DNA from: JBBQFC01 sp038321615
GTDB lineage: Bacteria > Bacteroidota > Bacteroidia > Flavobacteriales_D > Cryomorphaceae
NCBI GenBank assembly: GCA_038321615.1
Contig: JBBQFC010000012.1
Location: 1-64,000 of the forward strand
Direction of reading: 5' to 3'
DNA: 64,000 nucleotides
Of this stretch, positions 45,291 through 54,680 are shown piece by piece. Position 1 is the first letter of the stretch, and the number at the start of each line of letters is the position of its first letter. The translations under genes and the position numbers were made by a program. The notes beneath the pieces were generated by a model. The model did not search any database, was not told where the DNA came from, and saw only the letters and a list, made by a program, of their open reading frames with translations.

Positions 45291-46611
45291 AATATACGCT
45301 GGAGCTTGGTCGCCGGAATTAAATTATACTTGTGATTTTATTTTTGGAGAATTTCTTGGCTTGTGTTATGAAATGCTGGAATGCGGCGCTAATTTTTCCG
45401 CGCACGCACTCAAGATTTCGTACGCTCCCGATTCGCGAAATGCGGATCTTCATATTGTTCCTTTCGCGCCGATAGAATCACTGATTAAACTTCCGGCAGA
45501 CTGTTTTTCTTGCTCGATGTGGCTAGGCACTGCCGTTTTTTTCAAAACGGCAGGCAGCATTCCTTTCGACCTTTTTGGAGCAGTTTTCTTTTTGCTCGCG
45601 CGGCTCGACGAGCATAGACAGAGCCCGCTCGATAAACATGGTCGTTTTCCTGCGCGCTCTTCCGTGTTTGCCGGAACGGATATTCTCAATCGCCCCGTGG
45701 TGGACGAATGGCTAATTATAATTGGTGAGCTTTTGAGGCTGGCTCGTCCCGAATTGGAGATTAAGAAGCGGACTTTTCAGTGGATTAACACATTCGATAT
45801 CGACGTCGCGTATGCATATCGTGGGCGATCTATTGGGCGAAATTTTCTCGCCACCATGAAGAATTTAGCGCAACTTGATTTGGATCGAATTGAAGAGCGA
45901 TTTAAAGTGTTGATAAATGGTGGTAAAGATCCTTTCGATACCTACGAAACGCAACGGCGGCTTCACGTCCAGGCCGACAGAACGATCTATTTCTTTTTGA
46001 ATAGTTCGGCGTCAAAGTTCGATAGGGCATTGCCTATAAACCGGACACTAAAGAAGTTGATAGCTTATGTAAGTCAGTATGCTGAAGTTGGAATTCATCC
46101 TTCTTATTACTCCAAGAATCAACCTGACTTGATTCTAAAAGAGAAGCGTAGTCTTGAAACGGCATTGAACTCACCGGTCATCGTTAGCAGGCAGCATTAC
46201 TTGCGATTGGAGTTGCCACAAACGATGCACCATTTGGAGCAGGCAGGAATAGAAGAAGATTTTACGCTCGGCTTTGCGGAATGTTTGGCTTTTCGCTGCG
46301 GTACTGCTACTCCATATCAATTTTTCGATCCACTGGCGCGAAGAGCTTTGCCTGTTCAGATTTTTCCTTTGCACATTATGGATGCCACCTTGCGCGATTA
46401 CCTCTGCCTGATCGGATCCGACGCATTGGTTGCAGCCAAAGAAATCGTCGATTTGGTCAGCAATGTTGGTGGCACCTTGTGCACGCTTTGGCACAATGAC
46501 ACTCTGAGCCAGAGCGAATTTCCGGATTGGTATTTCGTTTACGAAGACTTTACAGCGTACATCGATCAAAAAAGGAGCTTACTGAGCGAGATGCTGCGGA
46601 GCTCTCAATAG
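45274..46611 (+). CDS. Polysaccharide deacetylase-like protein (DUF7033-type N-terminus)
   Basis: A 445-residue cytoplasmic-looking protein (no signal) from GTG 45274 inside the ABC-F end. The first 140 residues resemble the small domain often fused to Bacteroidota NodB-like deacetylases. The catalytic half begins F-D-I-D-V-A-Y-A-Y near 172 (metal Asp) and has V-G-I-H-P-S-Y-Y-S near 275 (metal His) and R-Q-H-Y-L-R near 305. D-F-T-L-G-F follows near 330. Probably a carbohydrate-esterase-4-like enzyme in envelope polysaccharide synthesis; substrate unknown. The next gene is a glycosyltransferase. Confidence 0.75.
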   Translation: MKSKVEIYAGAWSPELNYTCDFIFGEFLGLCYEMLECGANFSAHALKISYAPDSRNADLHIVPFAPIESLIKLPADCFSCSMWLGTAVFFKTAGSIPFDLFGAVFFLLARLDEHRQSPLDKHGRFPARSSVFAGTDILNRPVVDEWLIIIGELLRLARPELEIKKRTFQWINTFDIDVAYAYRGRSIGRNFLATMKNLAQLDLDRIEERFKVLINGGKDPFDTYETQRRLHVQADRTIYFFLNSSASKFDRALPINRTLKKLIAYVSQYAEVGIHPSYYSKNQPDLILKEKRSLETALNSPVIVSRQHYLRLELPQTMHHLEQAGIEEDFTLGFAECLAFRCGTATPYQFFDPLARRALPVQIFPLHIMDATLRDYLCLIGSDALVAAKEIVDLVSNVGGTLCTLWHNDTLSQSEFPDWYFVYEDFTAYIDQKRSLLSEMLRSSQ

Positions 46612-46736
46612 TTGTTTATTCAAAATTGGGATTCGGAACTAAAGAGATCGCAATTCGCCCGTGAAGAAATTATTGCGCCATATCCAATTATGACTTTGCC
46701 GCATTCTACCCTGATGGCCTTACCTTTGCACGGAAA

Positions 46737-47900
46737 ATGAAGATACTATTTGTCACTTCCTGGTTTCCCAATCCATGGCAAGAAAAGGACGGTAATTTTA
46801 TCGGGGAGCACGCTTTGGCTCTTGAGTCTTTAGGGCATGAAGTGCAAATAGTTCATGAACTGCCAAGCAATCGATTTCTATTCCCAAAAATTAAGAAGGA
46901 TCAATTTAAAGGTCTTACTATCTGGCGGATCGAACTACCAAAATGGATGCTTCGAAATTTTCAGTTTCGCCAAAAGCTAGCTGGCCGTATTTTCCATTCG
47001 ATGCGAGGTGAAGGTTTTGTTCCCGACATCGTTCACGGGCAGGTATTAATTCCTGTTTTGCCGGTCGCAGCTCATTTCCAAAGCCTGTTTCAAAAGCCGA
47101 TGGTATTCACCGAGCATTGGTCGGGATATACGCAGATAGAATTCCCCGTAAACCAAAGTCGGCTATTTGAGAAATTGAAATCTTCTTTTGGCCCTATATC
47201 GCGAATTTTGCCGGTATCAACTTATTTGCAGGAATCCTTGAAAAAACGCGGTGTTGACAGGCCATATCAAGTAGTTTTTAATACGGTGAATACCGAAATA
47301 TTCAAATACATCGAAAAGCATCACAATCCCATTTTCACCTTTCTCCATGTTTCGGGTTTTAGCGATGTGAAAAATGTCGAAGGAATAATCGAAGCGTTTC
47401 ACAAGCTAATGAAATCAGATGTCACAAAGTTTTATCGGCTTATAATTGCGGGCGATGGCGACTTAGCACGGATCGAGGAATACTGCAAATCGAATATTTC
47501 GGACGATTGTGATATTCAACTTATCGGTGCATTGGATTATACCGGAGTAGCCGAATTGATGAGGCAATCGGATTGCTTCGTGTTGTTTAGCAAGATGGAG
47601 ACGTTCTCTTGCGTGGCCGCAGAAGCACTTTGCTGTGGATTGCCGGTTATCACATCGCGCGTGGGCGCTATGCCCGAGCGGATCGATAGCAGTAATGGAT
47701 TGCTGGTAGAGCCTGAGAGAGTAGATCTGTTAATGGCTTCTATGCAAAGGATGGCATTAGACTTTGGCCGATACAACAGGCAGTCAATTGCCGATAATGC
47801 ATCCTTTCGATACAATTATACCCGGATTGCAGGTGAACTAACTACAGTCTACGATGAAGTGATTACTGAGTTTGAGCGCGGCAAATCCGCGCGGAGCTGA
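46737..47900 (+). CDS. GT4-family glycosyltransferase
   Basis: A 387-residue GT-B glycosyltransferase. N-terminal W-F-P-N-P-W-Q-E-K-D-G-N-F at about 9-21 and G-H-E-V-Q-I-V-H, a central A-H-G-Q-V-like H-G-Q-V (about 100), and in the C-terminal half F-S-D-V-K-N-V-E-G-I-I-E-A, I-A-G-D-G-D-L and the nucleotide-sugar motif E-A-L-C-C-G-L-P-V-I-T-S-R-V-G-A with E-R-I. This E-x7-E region is standard GT4. Sugar and acceptor unknown. It is 125 bp after the deacetylase-like gene and converges with the lipoprotein gene only 12 bp away. Confidence 0.9.
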   Translation: MKILFVTSWFPNPWQEKDGNFIGEHALALESLGHEVQIVHELPSNRFLFPKIKKDQFKGLTIWRIELPKWMLRNFQFRQKLAGRIFHSMRGEGFVPDIVHGQVLIPVLPVAAHFQSLFQKPMVFTEHWSGYTQIEFPVNQSRLFEKLKSSFGPISRILPVSTYLQESLKKRGVDRPYQVVFNTVNTEIFKYIEKHHNPIFTFLHVSGFSDVKNVEGIIEAFHKLMKSDVTKFYRLIIAGDGDLARIEEYCKSNISDDCDIQLIGALDYTGVAELMRQSDCFVLFSKMETFSCVAAEALCCGLPVITSRVGAMPERIDSSNGLLVEPERVDLLMASMQRMALDFGRYNRQSIADNASFRYNYTRIAGELTTVYDEVITEFERGKSARS

Positions 47901-47912
47901 TATTTCTCAGCG

Positions 47913-48680
47913 TTATTTACAGCCTACCACTTCCGTCTCGACGGCAGTAGTCAAATTTCCATTCAGCGTAAATGTGTATTGGAAAGGAGACAAACCCGTA
48001 CATTCATAAGGCACTCTGTCGACGTGTAAGGGGCTATACCAAGCCTGAGCGAAGAGTCTCAGATTTCCGCTGTTCAATAATTGGAGAGAATCCACACTGA
48101 GCGAATTGGCGTTACCATTTGCCAGGCGACTCATAGCGTACGTTCCTTCAAATGGGTCACCTGTAATTGGGTCTATTTTGAGAATAACAGTCACTTTCGG
48201 ACCTCCACCTTGTCCGTAAGATGTATGCCATCCGTTTTCGCAGAATCGTCGAAAGTCATGGCTCGGGTTGCCTTGCGTGCCAGTAGAACTGAAAAGAGCA
48301 TATAAATTCTGAGCACCATCCCAAAGAAGTCCGTAACCGCGGCTATCGTCGCCGGTGTTTTCGTAGTCTGTTCGCACCCAAACCTGTTGGCCATTGGTGT
48401 ATTTCGCAATAATACAGTTTTGATTGGTTGCCGATACTTGCTGGTAGCCGATAAAGAAAGTTGAATTACCTGCCGACACCCGAATTGCTGAACTTGAATG
48501 CATCTGGTTGTATGTGGCGTTTGGTGCGAAGCTTGAGCTCGTTCCAACGGCAGTAACACTGTTCAGTGGAATTTCGCCCGGATCGGTTGGATCATCTTCG
48601 TTCGACTTGTTGCACGATGACCAAGTAGCTAAGGAGCCTAAGACAATAATCGAAGCGAATAATTTGGATAGGTAGCGCAT
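47913..48680 (-). CDS. Hypothetical lipoprotein
   Basis: 255 residues. Signal peptide with lipobox-like W-S-S-C (Cys23) followed by N-K-S-N-E-D-D, a Bacteroidota surface-lipoprotein-style acidic patch. The mature part is rich in Ser, Thr, Asn, Gly and aromatic residues, consistent with a beta-propeller or beta-sandwich (W-V-R-T-D-Y-E-N, G-L-L-W-D-G-A-Q-N-L-Y-A-L-F, V-I-L-K-I-D-P-I-T-G-D). No family recognised. Only 12 bp separate it from the convergent glycosyltransferase. Confidence 0.65.
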   Translation of the reverse strand: MRYLSKLFASIIVLGSLATWSSCNKSNEDDPTDPGEIPLNSVTAVGTSSSFAPNATYNQMHSSSAIRVSAGNSTFFIGYQQVSATNQNCIIAKYTNGQQVWVRTDYENTGDDSRGYGLLWDGAQNLYALFSSTGTQGNPSHDFRRFCENGWHTSYGQGGGPKVTVILKIDPITGDPFEGTYAMSRLANGNANSLSVDSLQLLNSGNLRLFAQAWYSPLHVDRVPYECTGLSPFQYTFTLNGNLTTAVETEVVGCK

Positions 48681-49014
48681 AGCCTAAATACGAATATTCT
48701 GAACCAAAGTTCTACGACTCTACTGAATTTTTAGGCTATTTTTTTTCAATGGGAAGGTGAAAATCAGGGTGCTATGCTAAAGATGAGCTAAGGTCATTGA
48801 GGCTAATTTAGAAGTTTGTTCGCGGACTATCAAGTTCTCCATGTGCTAAGGCATTGAACGGGCCTGCGATACAAAATGACGCACCTACTTTTTGGTTAGC
48901 GGTCACCACGGCTCATAAACAGAATATGCTTTTAATAACAAAAAAAATCGTGGGAAGATGAGACCTGCACTGGCCACAAATGGGCTGCGCGCAGCTATTT
49001 ACAGCAACCCGAAT
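48681..49014. other. Gene-less region, 334 bp
   Basis: A/T-rich intergenic stretch between the lipoprotein and the T9SS thioredoxin-like gene (both minus strand), so it should hold the lipoprotein promoter and a terminator for the upstream gene. I see no convincing hairpin, no tRNA and no conserved ORF. A plus-strand frame from 48958 reads into the antisense of the neighbouring gene and is treated as spurious. Confidence 0.5.
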
Positions 49015-49749
49015 CTATCTGGCGATGGCAAATTTATGAGCTCCAGTTTTCTCGCCTTGTGCGATATTGAGCAGATAGATACCATTATTTCCGTTGAAAG
49101 GAATTCGGATGGTGTTTTGACCGGCAACTATTTGGCGCTGCGCTACTGCTACTTCCTGACCGACAATATTCATAATCCGAATGGTAGAATTACCCGAATT
49201 GATAGCATCCAGTCGAATTACAATTTCTGAGTCATTTGCGAAAGCAGCAATCGACTGAGCAAAGTCGTAAATAGAGGGAGCGGAAAGAGCTAGAAGACCC
49301 AAAGCTTGGTTTTTCGCGGTAGTAAAGTTGGAACCCTGATATACAATTTCGCGAGTCTGTGGATGAATCACGTAGTATATAGGGGTACCATTACCGCTCC
49401 AATGCCCTTCCATATCGGCGAAACTGAAAACATTCTCCCAACTGTAATTACTCACCCAATTATTTACTGCCGGGCAGCCTGGAGTGGTCGAAGAATAGAG
49501 GTAACGCATGGCCCCCCAAACTTGTATTTGGCCAACGTATTGATTTGCGAAAGCAGCTACAGCGGGCGCTTGATTCACGCAAATACCGCAATCGAAGCCT
49601 TTGGAAGCTACAATCAGTGGCATGCCTGCGTCGCCAACTTCATAAACGCTTTGGCTCTGACTATTGCAATCAAACTCCGTAAAATTCTCAACTTGTCCGA
49701 AACCGAGCACTGTTGAAAGCATAATAAGCAGGGTAAATAAATGTTTCAT
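49015..49749 (-). CDS. Secreted thioredoxin-like protein with T9SS type A sorting domain
   Basis: 244 residues. Signal peptide (K-H-L-F-T-L-L-I-M-L-S, cut after F-G-Q), a thioredoxin-like region with S-K-G-F-D-C-G-I-C-V-N-Q-A-P at about 49-62 (CxxC as C-G-I-C), G-T-P-I-Y-Y-V-I-H-P near 122 in the position of a cis-Pro strand, then a C-terminal sorting domain (S-T-I-R-I-M-N-I-V-G-Q-E-V, G-I-Y-L-L-N-I-A). The N-terminal half resembles redox proteins whose C-terminal halves are normally longer. Inferred role: an exported or surface disulfide redox protein carried by the T9SS encoded in this window. Confidence 0.72.
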   Translation of the reverse strand: MKHLFTLLIMLSTVLGFGQVENFTEFDCNSQSQSVYEVGDAGMPLIVASKGFDCGICVNQAPAVAAFANQYVGQIQVWGAMRYLYSSTTPGCPAVNNWVSNYSWENVFSFADMEGHWSGNGTPIYYVIHPQTREIVYQGSNFTTAKNQALGLLALSAPSIYDFAQSIAAFANDSEIVIRLDAINSGNSTIRIMNIVGQEVAVAQRQIVAGQNTIRIPFNGNNGIYLLNIAQGEKTGAHKFAIAR

Positions 49750-49827
49750 AACAAACTATTTACGCAAATGTACGATTGTGTCACTTAAATAGATGTCGGA
49801 AATCGGACAATCGGATATGGATAGCTT

Positions 49828-51180
49828 TTAATTTTTTTCAGGGAACGTATTTGCGCCATTCGGAAGAGTTGTATCGCTACCACTGTTATACCAATCTACA
49901 TTTCTTGTGAAATGTATGATGGTCGCTATTAGGATAAAAAGACCGATGCTTCCTATGAGAAGGGAATAAGCTTCTGCGTTGAGAATGACATAGATAAAAA
50001 CATATAAAAAGGTGAACAGAGATGCAAAAAGTATGGCGACCCGGCTTGATTTCGAGATATGGTAGAAGTAATAGGTCACAATGCCTATGGTGCCCGTAGC
50101 GCTTAGCAAAAAGGCGAGTCCGAAGGCCATTTGCTCAGAAAATGCGAGTAGGAGGATATAGAACACTAAGATGGCGAAGCCCACAATTATATACTGAATA
50201 GGGTGAATGTGGAGTTTCCGTAGAATCTCAAAGAAAAAGAAGAAAGTAAAGGTGATGACGATAATCAGAAAGGCGTATTTAGCAGCTCTATTCGTTTTCT
50301 GATACGTGTCGACATTTTCGATCAAATCAAAACCAAATGACCAATTGTCCAAATTATAGTACTCGTCAACCCAGAGTTGATTGAAACTGCGGTTTAAATT
50401 CAGCACTTTCCAGTTGGCATCAAATCCTTGAGCGGAAATATCGTGCTGCTCAGGCAGAAAGGCTCCGGTAAAGCTTGGATCCGGCCAATCGGAGCGCAAG
50501 GTAACGCTCGTGATTTTACCCACGGGAGTAAGGAGCAGTGAGCTGCTGCCCCTGCATTTGAGGTTTGCCGAAAACGGGATGATTTTACCTGTATTATCGA
50601 TAGTTACGGCACATTGCAAGCCATTGTCTGAAGCTATTCCTTTCGGAAGTCCCGGTTCTAACTCCAGCGAAGTTTTGCCCCAATCAAGGGCGCTGACATC
50701 GGATATGCCGCGTGGATCAGTTATGGCTAAGGACCATCTAGCCTGTTCCCAGTTTATGTCGCTGCTGTCAATCGGAAGTTTATTGAGTTCTGCCAAATCG
50801 AACGTTCCAGAAATGTTCAATTCTGCTTGATAGAGAATCGCTTTGTAGATACTTCGTTTTCGAATGGATGAAATTACTTCGCCCGAAATATTCAGTTCAT
50901 TTGGCAAAACGTAAAGAATCTTCTCTACGCGCTTTTCATTGGCGAGACCTACATTCTCTAAGGTACGGTAGGGAACGGTTAAAAATGGGCCTCCCAGTGT
51001 TTGTCTATTCCCCCATTTATCGCTGATTTCATTTACCACCGAATCCTGCATGAGCTGCCGCTCGCGGATTAGGGATTCCACTTCCGACCCTGGAATAAGG
51101 AGTAGGAGGGTAATGAGCAGAATTGCGAAAAATTTGAAAGTTGCTGAGTTTTTAACCCACTGCTGTAAGCGTTCGATCAT
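49828..51180 (-). CDS. creD: CreD family inner-membrane protein
   Basis: 450 residues. One N-terminal helix (about 12-32), a large periplasmic beta-rich domain (about 35-300, containing E-V-E-S-L-I-R-E-R, G-G-P-F-L-T-V-P-Y, G-L-P-K-G-I and W-P-D-P-S-F-T-G-A-F-L-P) and then five to six C-terminal membrane helices with H-P-I-Q-Y-I-I-V-G. This is the CreD architecture. In enterobacteria and relatives creD belongs to the CreBC regulon and affects envelope integrity or colicin tolerance; there is no creBC here. Neighbouring the SpoIIE-type phosphatase on the same strand with a 102-bp gap. Confidence 0.88.
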   Translation of the reverse strand: MIERLQQWVKNSATFKFFAILLITLLLLIPGSEVESLIRERQLMQDSVVNEISDKWGNRQTLGGPFLTVPYRTLENVGLANEKRVEKILYVLPNELNISGEVISSIRKRSIYKAILYQAELNISGTFDLAELNKLPIDSSDINWEQARWSLAITDPRGISDVSALDWGKTSLELEPGLPKGIASDNGLQCAVTIDNTGKIIPFSANLKCRGSSSLLLTPVGKITSVTLRSDWPDPSFTGAFLPEQHDISAQGFDANWKVLNLNRSFNQLWVDEYYNLDNWSFGFDLIENVDTYQKTNRAAKYAFLIIVITFTFFFFFEILRKLHIHPIQYIIVGFAILVFYILLLAFSEQMAFGLAFLLSATGTIGIVTYYFYHISKSSRVAILFASLFTFLYVFIYVILNAEAYSLLIGSIGLFILIATIIHFTRNVDWYNSGSDTTLPNGANTFPEKN

Positions 51181-51282
51181 TAGATTTTGGTTTTTCCATT
51201 AACTCCAAAATCCAAAGGTTTGGTGTGTTGTGTAAATGTTAAATTTTGCCTGAATTAATTTAATTTTCAGACTTCTGTTGAG

Positions 51283-52788
51283 CTATGCGGCCATAGGTAT
51301 TTTTATACCGGCTATCAATATATCGTCAATTTGATCTTCATCATTTCGCCAGAGGTTAAACTCGTATCGCAGGAGGCAGTGCTGATCATTCATGTCGTGC
51401 TCTTGCGCAAAGTCGAGAAACTCTATAAATCGCTTCGACATGTATTTTCTATTTGAATGACCCCCAAATTGATCGGAATAACCGTCGGAGTAGAGGTAAA
51501 TATTATCGCCAGGCTGCACAGAAATGATGTGATTCTCGAACTGCTTGTGTCTTCCAGGATGTCCGCCAATGGTAGCTTTACTTCCGCGAATGATGGATAT
51601 TTCCCCAGCCGAAACGACCATTAACGGACGCATGGCTCCCGAAAATTCAATTGATTGTGTTCGGGTGCAATATTTAATCAGGGCGATGTCCATACCATCT
51701 GTGTTTCTATGCTCGCTTTCATAGAGTTTGGAAGTGAGTTGTTCATCGAGTTTTGTAAGAATTTCGGAGGGAGTGCGCGCTCCCATATAATGCACCACAT
51801 CGTTGAGTGTTGTATGGCCTATCATCGACATAAATCCCCCGGGCACTCCATGCCCTGTGCAGTCGGCTACGGCGAAGAATACGCTATCATCTTTTTCGGT
51901 AAACCAAAAAAAGTCGCCGCTCACAATATCTCTTGGTCGAAACATTACGAACATTTCGGGGAAGATTTTTTGGATATCTGATATTTGCGGTAGCAGTGCA
52001 TCCTGTATGGTTTTTGCCCTTTTGATACTGCTCATAATCTCTTGATTTTTGAATTCAATTTCATTGCGCTGCCTTGTCAATACCAGTTTCACCTTTTCTG
52101 AAAGTACAAGCATACGCTGCACTACATGGAGCATGGCGTAAATCAACAACAAAAGAATGGGTATGATTATTAGAATTTGTCTTCCAATCTTGGCGTTTGC
52201 GCGAGCTTTAAACTCATCAAAATGTTGATCTACCTGGATTAAGCCTACTGTCTTGTTCGTTGAATTTCGGATTGGAGCGAAGGCAGAGAGCCACGTCCCG
52301 TTTTCATCTTCGTAGGGCCCTAGCTGCCCGCCTTGGTCGTATTGCAAGTGGTAGAGCGGATGGGTATGCACCCAAGAATGTCGAAAGTATGGGTTTTCCG
52401 CAGAAGAAATACCAAAGGAGAAAAGCTCCCGATTGTCTTTGAATAAAGTGTAGATATCGGAATTTACCTTGTTTTCAACCCTGGCACTGTGAAGTAGCGC
52501 AGAAATTTTGGAATAGAAAGGGTCGTCTTGGTTTGATTTGATATCATCCTTCCCCGAAAATGTGTTCCCCAGTGATTCGTAGGCGTCGCCGTCAATTTGC
52601 AGAGCTAAGGTGTTTGCTATCGCATTGAGTTTGCTGAATTCGGTTTCTTCATACGACTTGATTTGCGTTTGGTAGGTGTAGCCGATAAAGCCACCACTAA
52701 TTACCAGAGTAAAAAGAATTAGAGCCAACATAATACGACCGGAAGGGCTTCCGGTAATATCGCGCCAGTGTAGCTTAAGAGTTTGCAT
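51283..52788 (-). CDS. Membrane sensor with SpoIIE-type PP2C phosphatase domain
   Basis: 501 residues. Helices at about 20-40 and 205-225 bracket a periplasmic sensor domain of about 165 residues (CHASE/Cache-like; W-V-H-T-H-P-L-Y and A-P-I-R-N near 168). A coiled coil (about 235-270) links to the C-terminal PP2C/SpoIIE domain with R-P-R-D-I-V-S-G-D-F-F-W, A-D-C-T-G-H-G-V-P-G-G-F-M-S, G-M-D-I-A-L and Y-S-D-G-Y-S-D-Q-F-G, all metal-binding motifs. Such proteins dephosphorylate anti-sigma-antagonist (STAS) partners. No STAS or HPK partner is in this window. R-A-K-T-I-Q-D-A-L-L-P is the common entry motif. Confidence 0.9.
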   Translation of the reverse strand: MQTLKLHWRDITGSPSGRIMLALILFTLVISGGFIGYTYQTQIKSYEETEFSKLNAIANTLALQIDGDAYESLGNTFSGKDDIKSNQDDPFYSKISALLHSARVENKVNSDIYTLFKDNRELFSFGISSAENPYFRHSWVHTHPLYHLQYDQGGQLGPYEDENGTWLSAFAPIRNSTNKTVGLIQVDQHFDEFKARANAKIGRQILIIIPILLLLIYAMLHVVQRMLVLSEKVKLVLTRQRNEIEFKNQEIMSSIKRAKTIQDALLPQISDIQKIFPEMFVMFRPRDIVSGDFFWFTEKDDSVFFAVADCTGHGVPGGFMSMIGHTTLNDVVHYMGARTPSEILTKLDEQLTSKLYESEHRNTDGMDIALIKYCTRTQSIEFSGAMRPLMVVSAGEISIIRGSKATIGGHPGRHKQFENHIISVQPGDNIYLYSDGYSDQFGGHSNRKYMSKRFIEFLDFAQEHDMNDQHCLLRYEFNLWRNDEDQIDDILIAGIKIPMAA

Positions 52789-52897
52789 AGGGAATGCTTT
52801 TTGAAGGGCATACGACCGGATTAATAGATTGTTGCAAAACTTTTATTGGTTGAATCCAATCAGCTGGAGTTGCTAAATTGATGCGCTGACCATAAAA

Positions 52898-52928
52898 AAA
52901 TCTCCTTCTCTATTCGAAAAGGAGATTT
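52898..52928 (-). terminator. Intrinsic terminator downstream of the 52950 gene
   Basis: The stem AAATCTCCTT (52898-52907) and AAGGAGATTT (52919-52928) has an 11-nt loop, with an A run on the plus strand at 52894-52900 that becomes the U tract of the minus-strand transcript. It lies 22 bp past the gene's stop. Confidence 0.85.
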
Positions 52929-52949
52929 CTCAAAAACAAAAATAACCGC

Positions 52950-54680
52950 TTAATCGTGCTTCACGATCACTTTTTTCACGGTAGTTCCTATGTCCGTGCG
53001 CACATGCACAAAGTAGATACCGGCTGCCAAGTGGTTCATCGGCCTTGAAAACAGCGCGTAGCCCATGCCGTTTAGCGATTGGGTCACTCTATCTACCTCC
53101 ATACCTCGCGTATCGTAGATGGACACATCCATGGTTTCTTGGTTGATGTCGGTGTAAACGCTGATGTTGATATCGCTATTGGTGGGATTTGGCCAAATTT
53201 CAGCAGTTTGTACTTCGCCCAGGTCAGCACCCCAAGTTGCTGTATCAAGCTGCTCGGCTAAGCCTGAAGGAGAGCCTATTGGAGTACCGGCCGTTCCTAT
53301 TACGCAAGCGGTGCCGTAATCGGACCAAGTAGGCCCTGGCTGCATAAGTACTTGTGTCCATACACGGTAGGTACGCCCAGGTTGCCTCTGGGCAAACCAA
53401 TGCCAGCGAAATTGTGGATTCGACCCGTTCGGGCTCATTACTTCGTAGGTATTGAATGGCGCTTCGAGCTCTTCAAATTTAAATCTCCATTTCACAATTT
53501 TATTTGAAAGAATGGATCTATTGAGCGGCCAATTGGAGCGGATGATGCTGGAGTTCACCAAATTCATCCGCCCGCAATCCGCAGCGCGAATTTCTGTGCG
53601 GGGGATTTGGGTAACATTGCACTGTATGACCGTCCCCGTTGGAATGATTCTAGTATTTTCATAATAACAAAATAAATATTTAATTCCCGGTTCGGTATCC
53701 AAGATGACTACTTCTTTTTCATTTGGACCGGAGGTGTTAAAGCATCCTGAGACTACACCGATGCCAAATTGTCCCATACCGATGAGTCCATCAAAATCTG
53801 GCAAACCCGTGGAATGAAAAGAGATGATAGTTTTAGTCGAAACGGCCTGAAACGCATAAGTGTCGCCTTTCTCTGAATAAGTTCCGTCGATATCGCCGGC
53901 TGCACAGTATCTATCTGCACCTAAGGTCCCGTTATCTTGTGGAAAAGCCAGAGACTCATCATAATGGTTTTCAACCAGTATGGGCCGTGCCCAACCTCCC
54001 ATATCAAGTGAGTCATCTTGAAAATTTTGGAATGGCATATTGGTTGATGAAAAGCCATTCAAACGATACCGAAATTGACCGCAACCAAGATTGTTACTAT
54101 GATTAGCCACTATTCTAATGATATACGACCCAGGCTGAACCCATCGAATTAGGTTTCTCACACATTTTCCGCCATCGATATTAAAGTCTTCCGGACTGCA
54201 CGTCTCGCAATCAGCATAGGCATCCAAATCACAAACGACTGACGAATCCGAAATATTAAATAGACCTATTTTGTAATCAATAGACTGATTGGCCATAAAA
54301 AACAGAGAAAAGAAACCTTCCATGTTTACGGTCCAATAGAAATCATCAACATCACGGATTCCCTGACCAAATCCAGCATCTGGCGCACTTTCAGAATAGC
54401 CATATAATACGAAAGAATTGGCTGACCAGATGGATAATGGGGATAAATGTTGTGCACAAGCATTATTCGAAGTATCTCCGAATTGACTATTTGATTCATT
54501 TGTGCAATCTTCTGCTTCTATTGTAGCAAAGGGGTGAATAGAATTGGAGGCATTGTAATGGAGACAGGGAAATGGTTCTTGGCTCGATGCTTCAAGCCTA
54601 ACTCCTATTATGGCGCAGGCGCATACAATCACAGTAAATTGATTGCTTCGATTCGAAAATAGTTTGGTAAAAACATTCAT
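52950..54680 (-). CDS. Large secreted protein with T9SS type A sorting domain
   Basis: 576 residues. Signal peptide (S-N-R-S-N-Q-F-T-V-I-V-C-A-C-A-I-I-G-V), a cysteine- and aromatic-rich beta-structured body (about 35-480) and a C-terminal sorting domain (about 495-576: A-E-I-W-P-N-P-T-N-S, V-S-I-Y-D-T-R-G-M-E-V, G-I-Y-F-V-H-V-R) ending in V-K-K-V-I-V-K-H-D. The middle has short repeated blocks such as C-D-L-D-A-Y-A-D-C-E-T-C and D-D-S-L-D-M-G-G-W-A, plausibly a pre-peptidase or jelly-roll beta-sandwich. No catalytic motif seen. Exported by T9SS. Confidence 0.75.
   Translation of the reverse strand: MNVFTKLFSNRSNQFTVIVCACAIIGVRLEASSQEPFPCLHYNASNSIHPFATIEAEDCTNESNSQFGDTSNNACAQHLSPLSIWSANSFVLYGYSESAPDAGFGQGIRDVDDFYWTVNMEGFFSLFFMANQSIDYKIGLFNISDSSVVCDLDAYADCETCSPEDFNIDGGKCVRNLIRWVQPGSYIIRIVANHSNNLGCGQFRYRLNGFSSTNMPFQNFQDDSLDMGGWARPILVENHYDESLAFPQDNGTLGADRYCAAGDIDGTYSEKGDTYAFQAVSTKTIISFHSTGLPDFDGLIGMGQFGIGVVSGCFNTSGPNEKEVVILDTEPGIKYLFCYYENTRIIPTGTVIQCNVTQIPRTEIRAADCGRMNLVNSSIIRSNWPLNRSILSNKIVKWRFKFEELEAPFNTYEVMSPNGSNPQFRWHWFAQRQPGRTYRVWTQVLMQPGPTWSDYGTACVIGTAGTPIGSPSGLAEQLDTATWGADLGEVQTAEIWPNPTNSDINISVYTDINQETMDVSIYDTRGMEVDRVTQSLNGMGYALFSRPMNHLAAGIYFVHVRTDIGTTVKKVIVKHD

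Noticed and set aside
48958..49230. Plus-strand 90-codon frame
   Set aside because: Mostly antisense to the T9SS thioredoxin-like gene; low-complexity-like translation with no recognisable motif.
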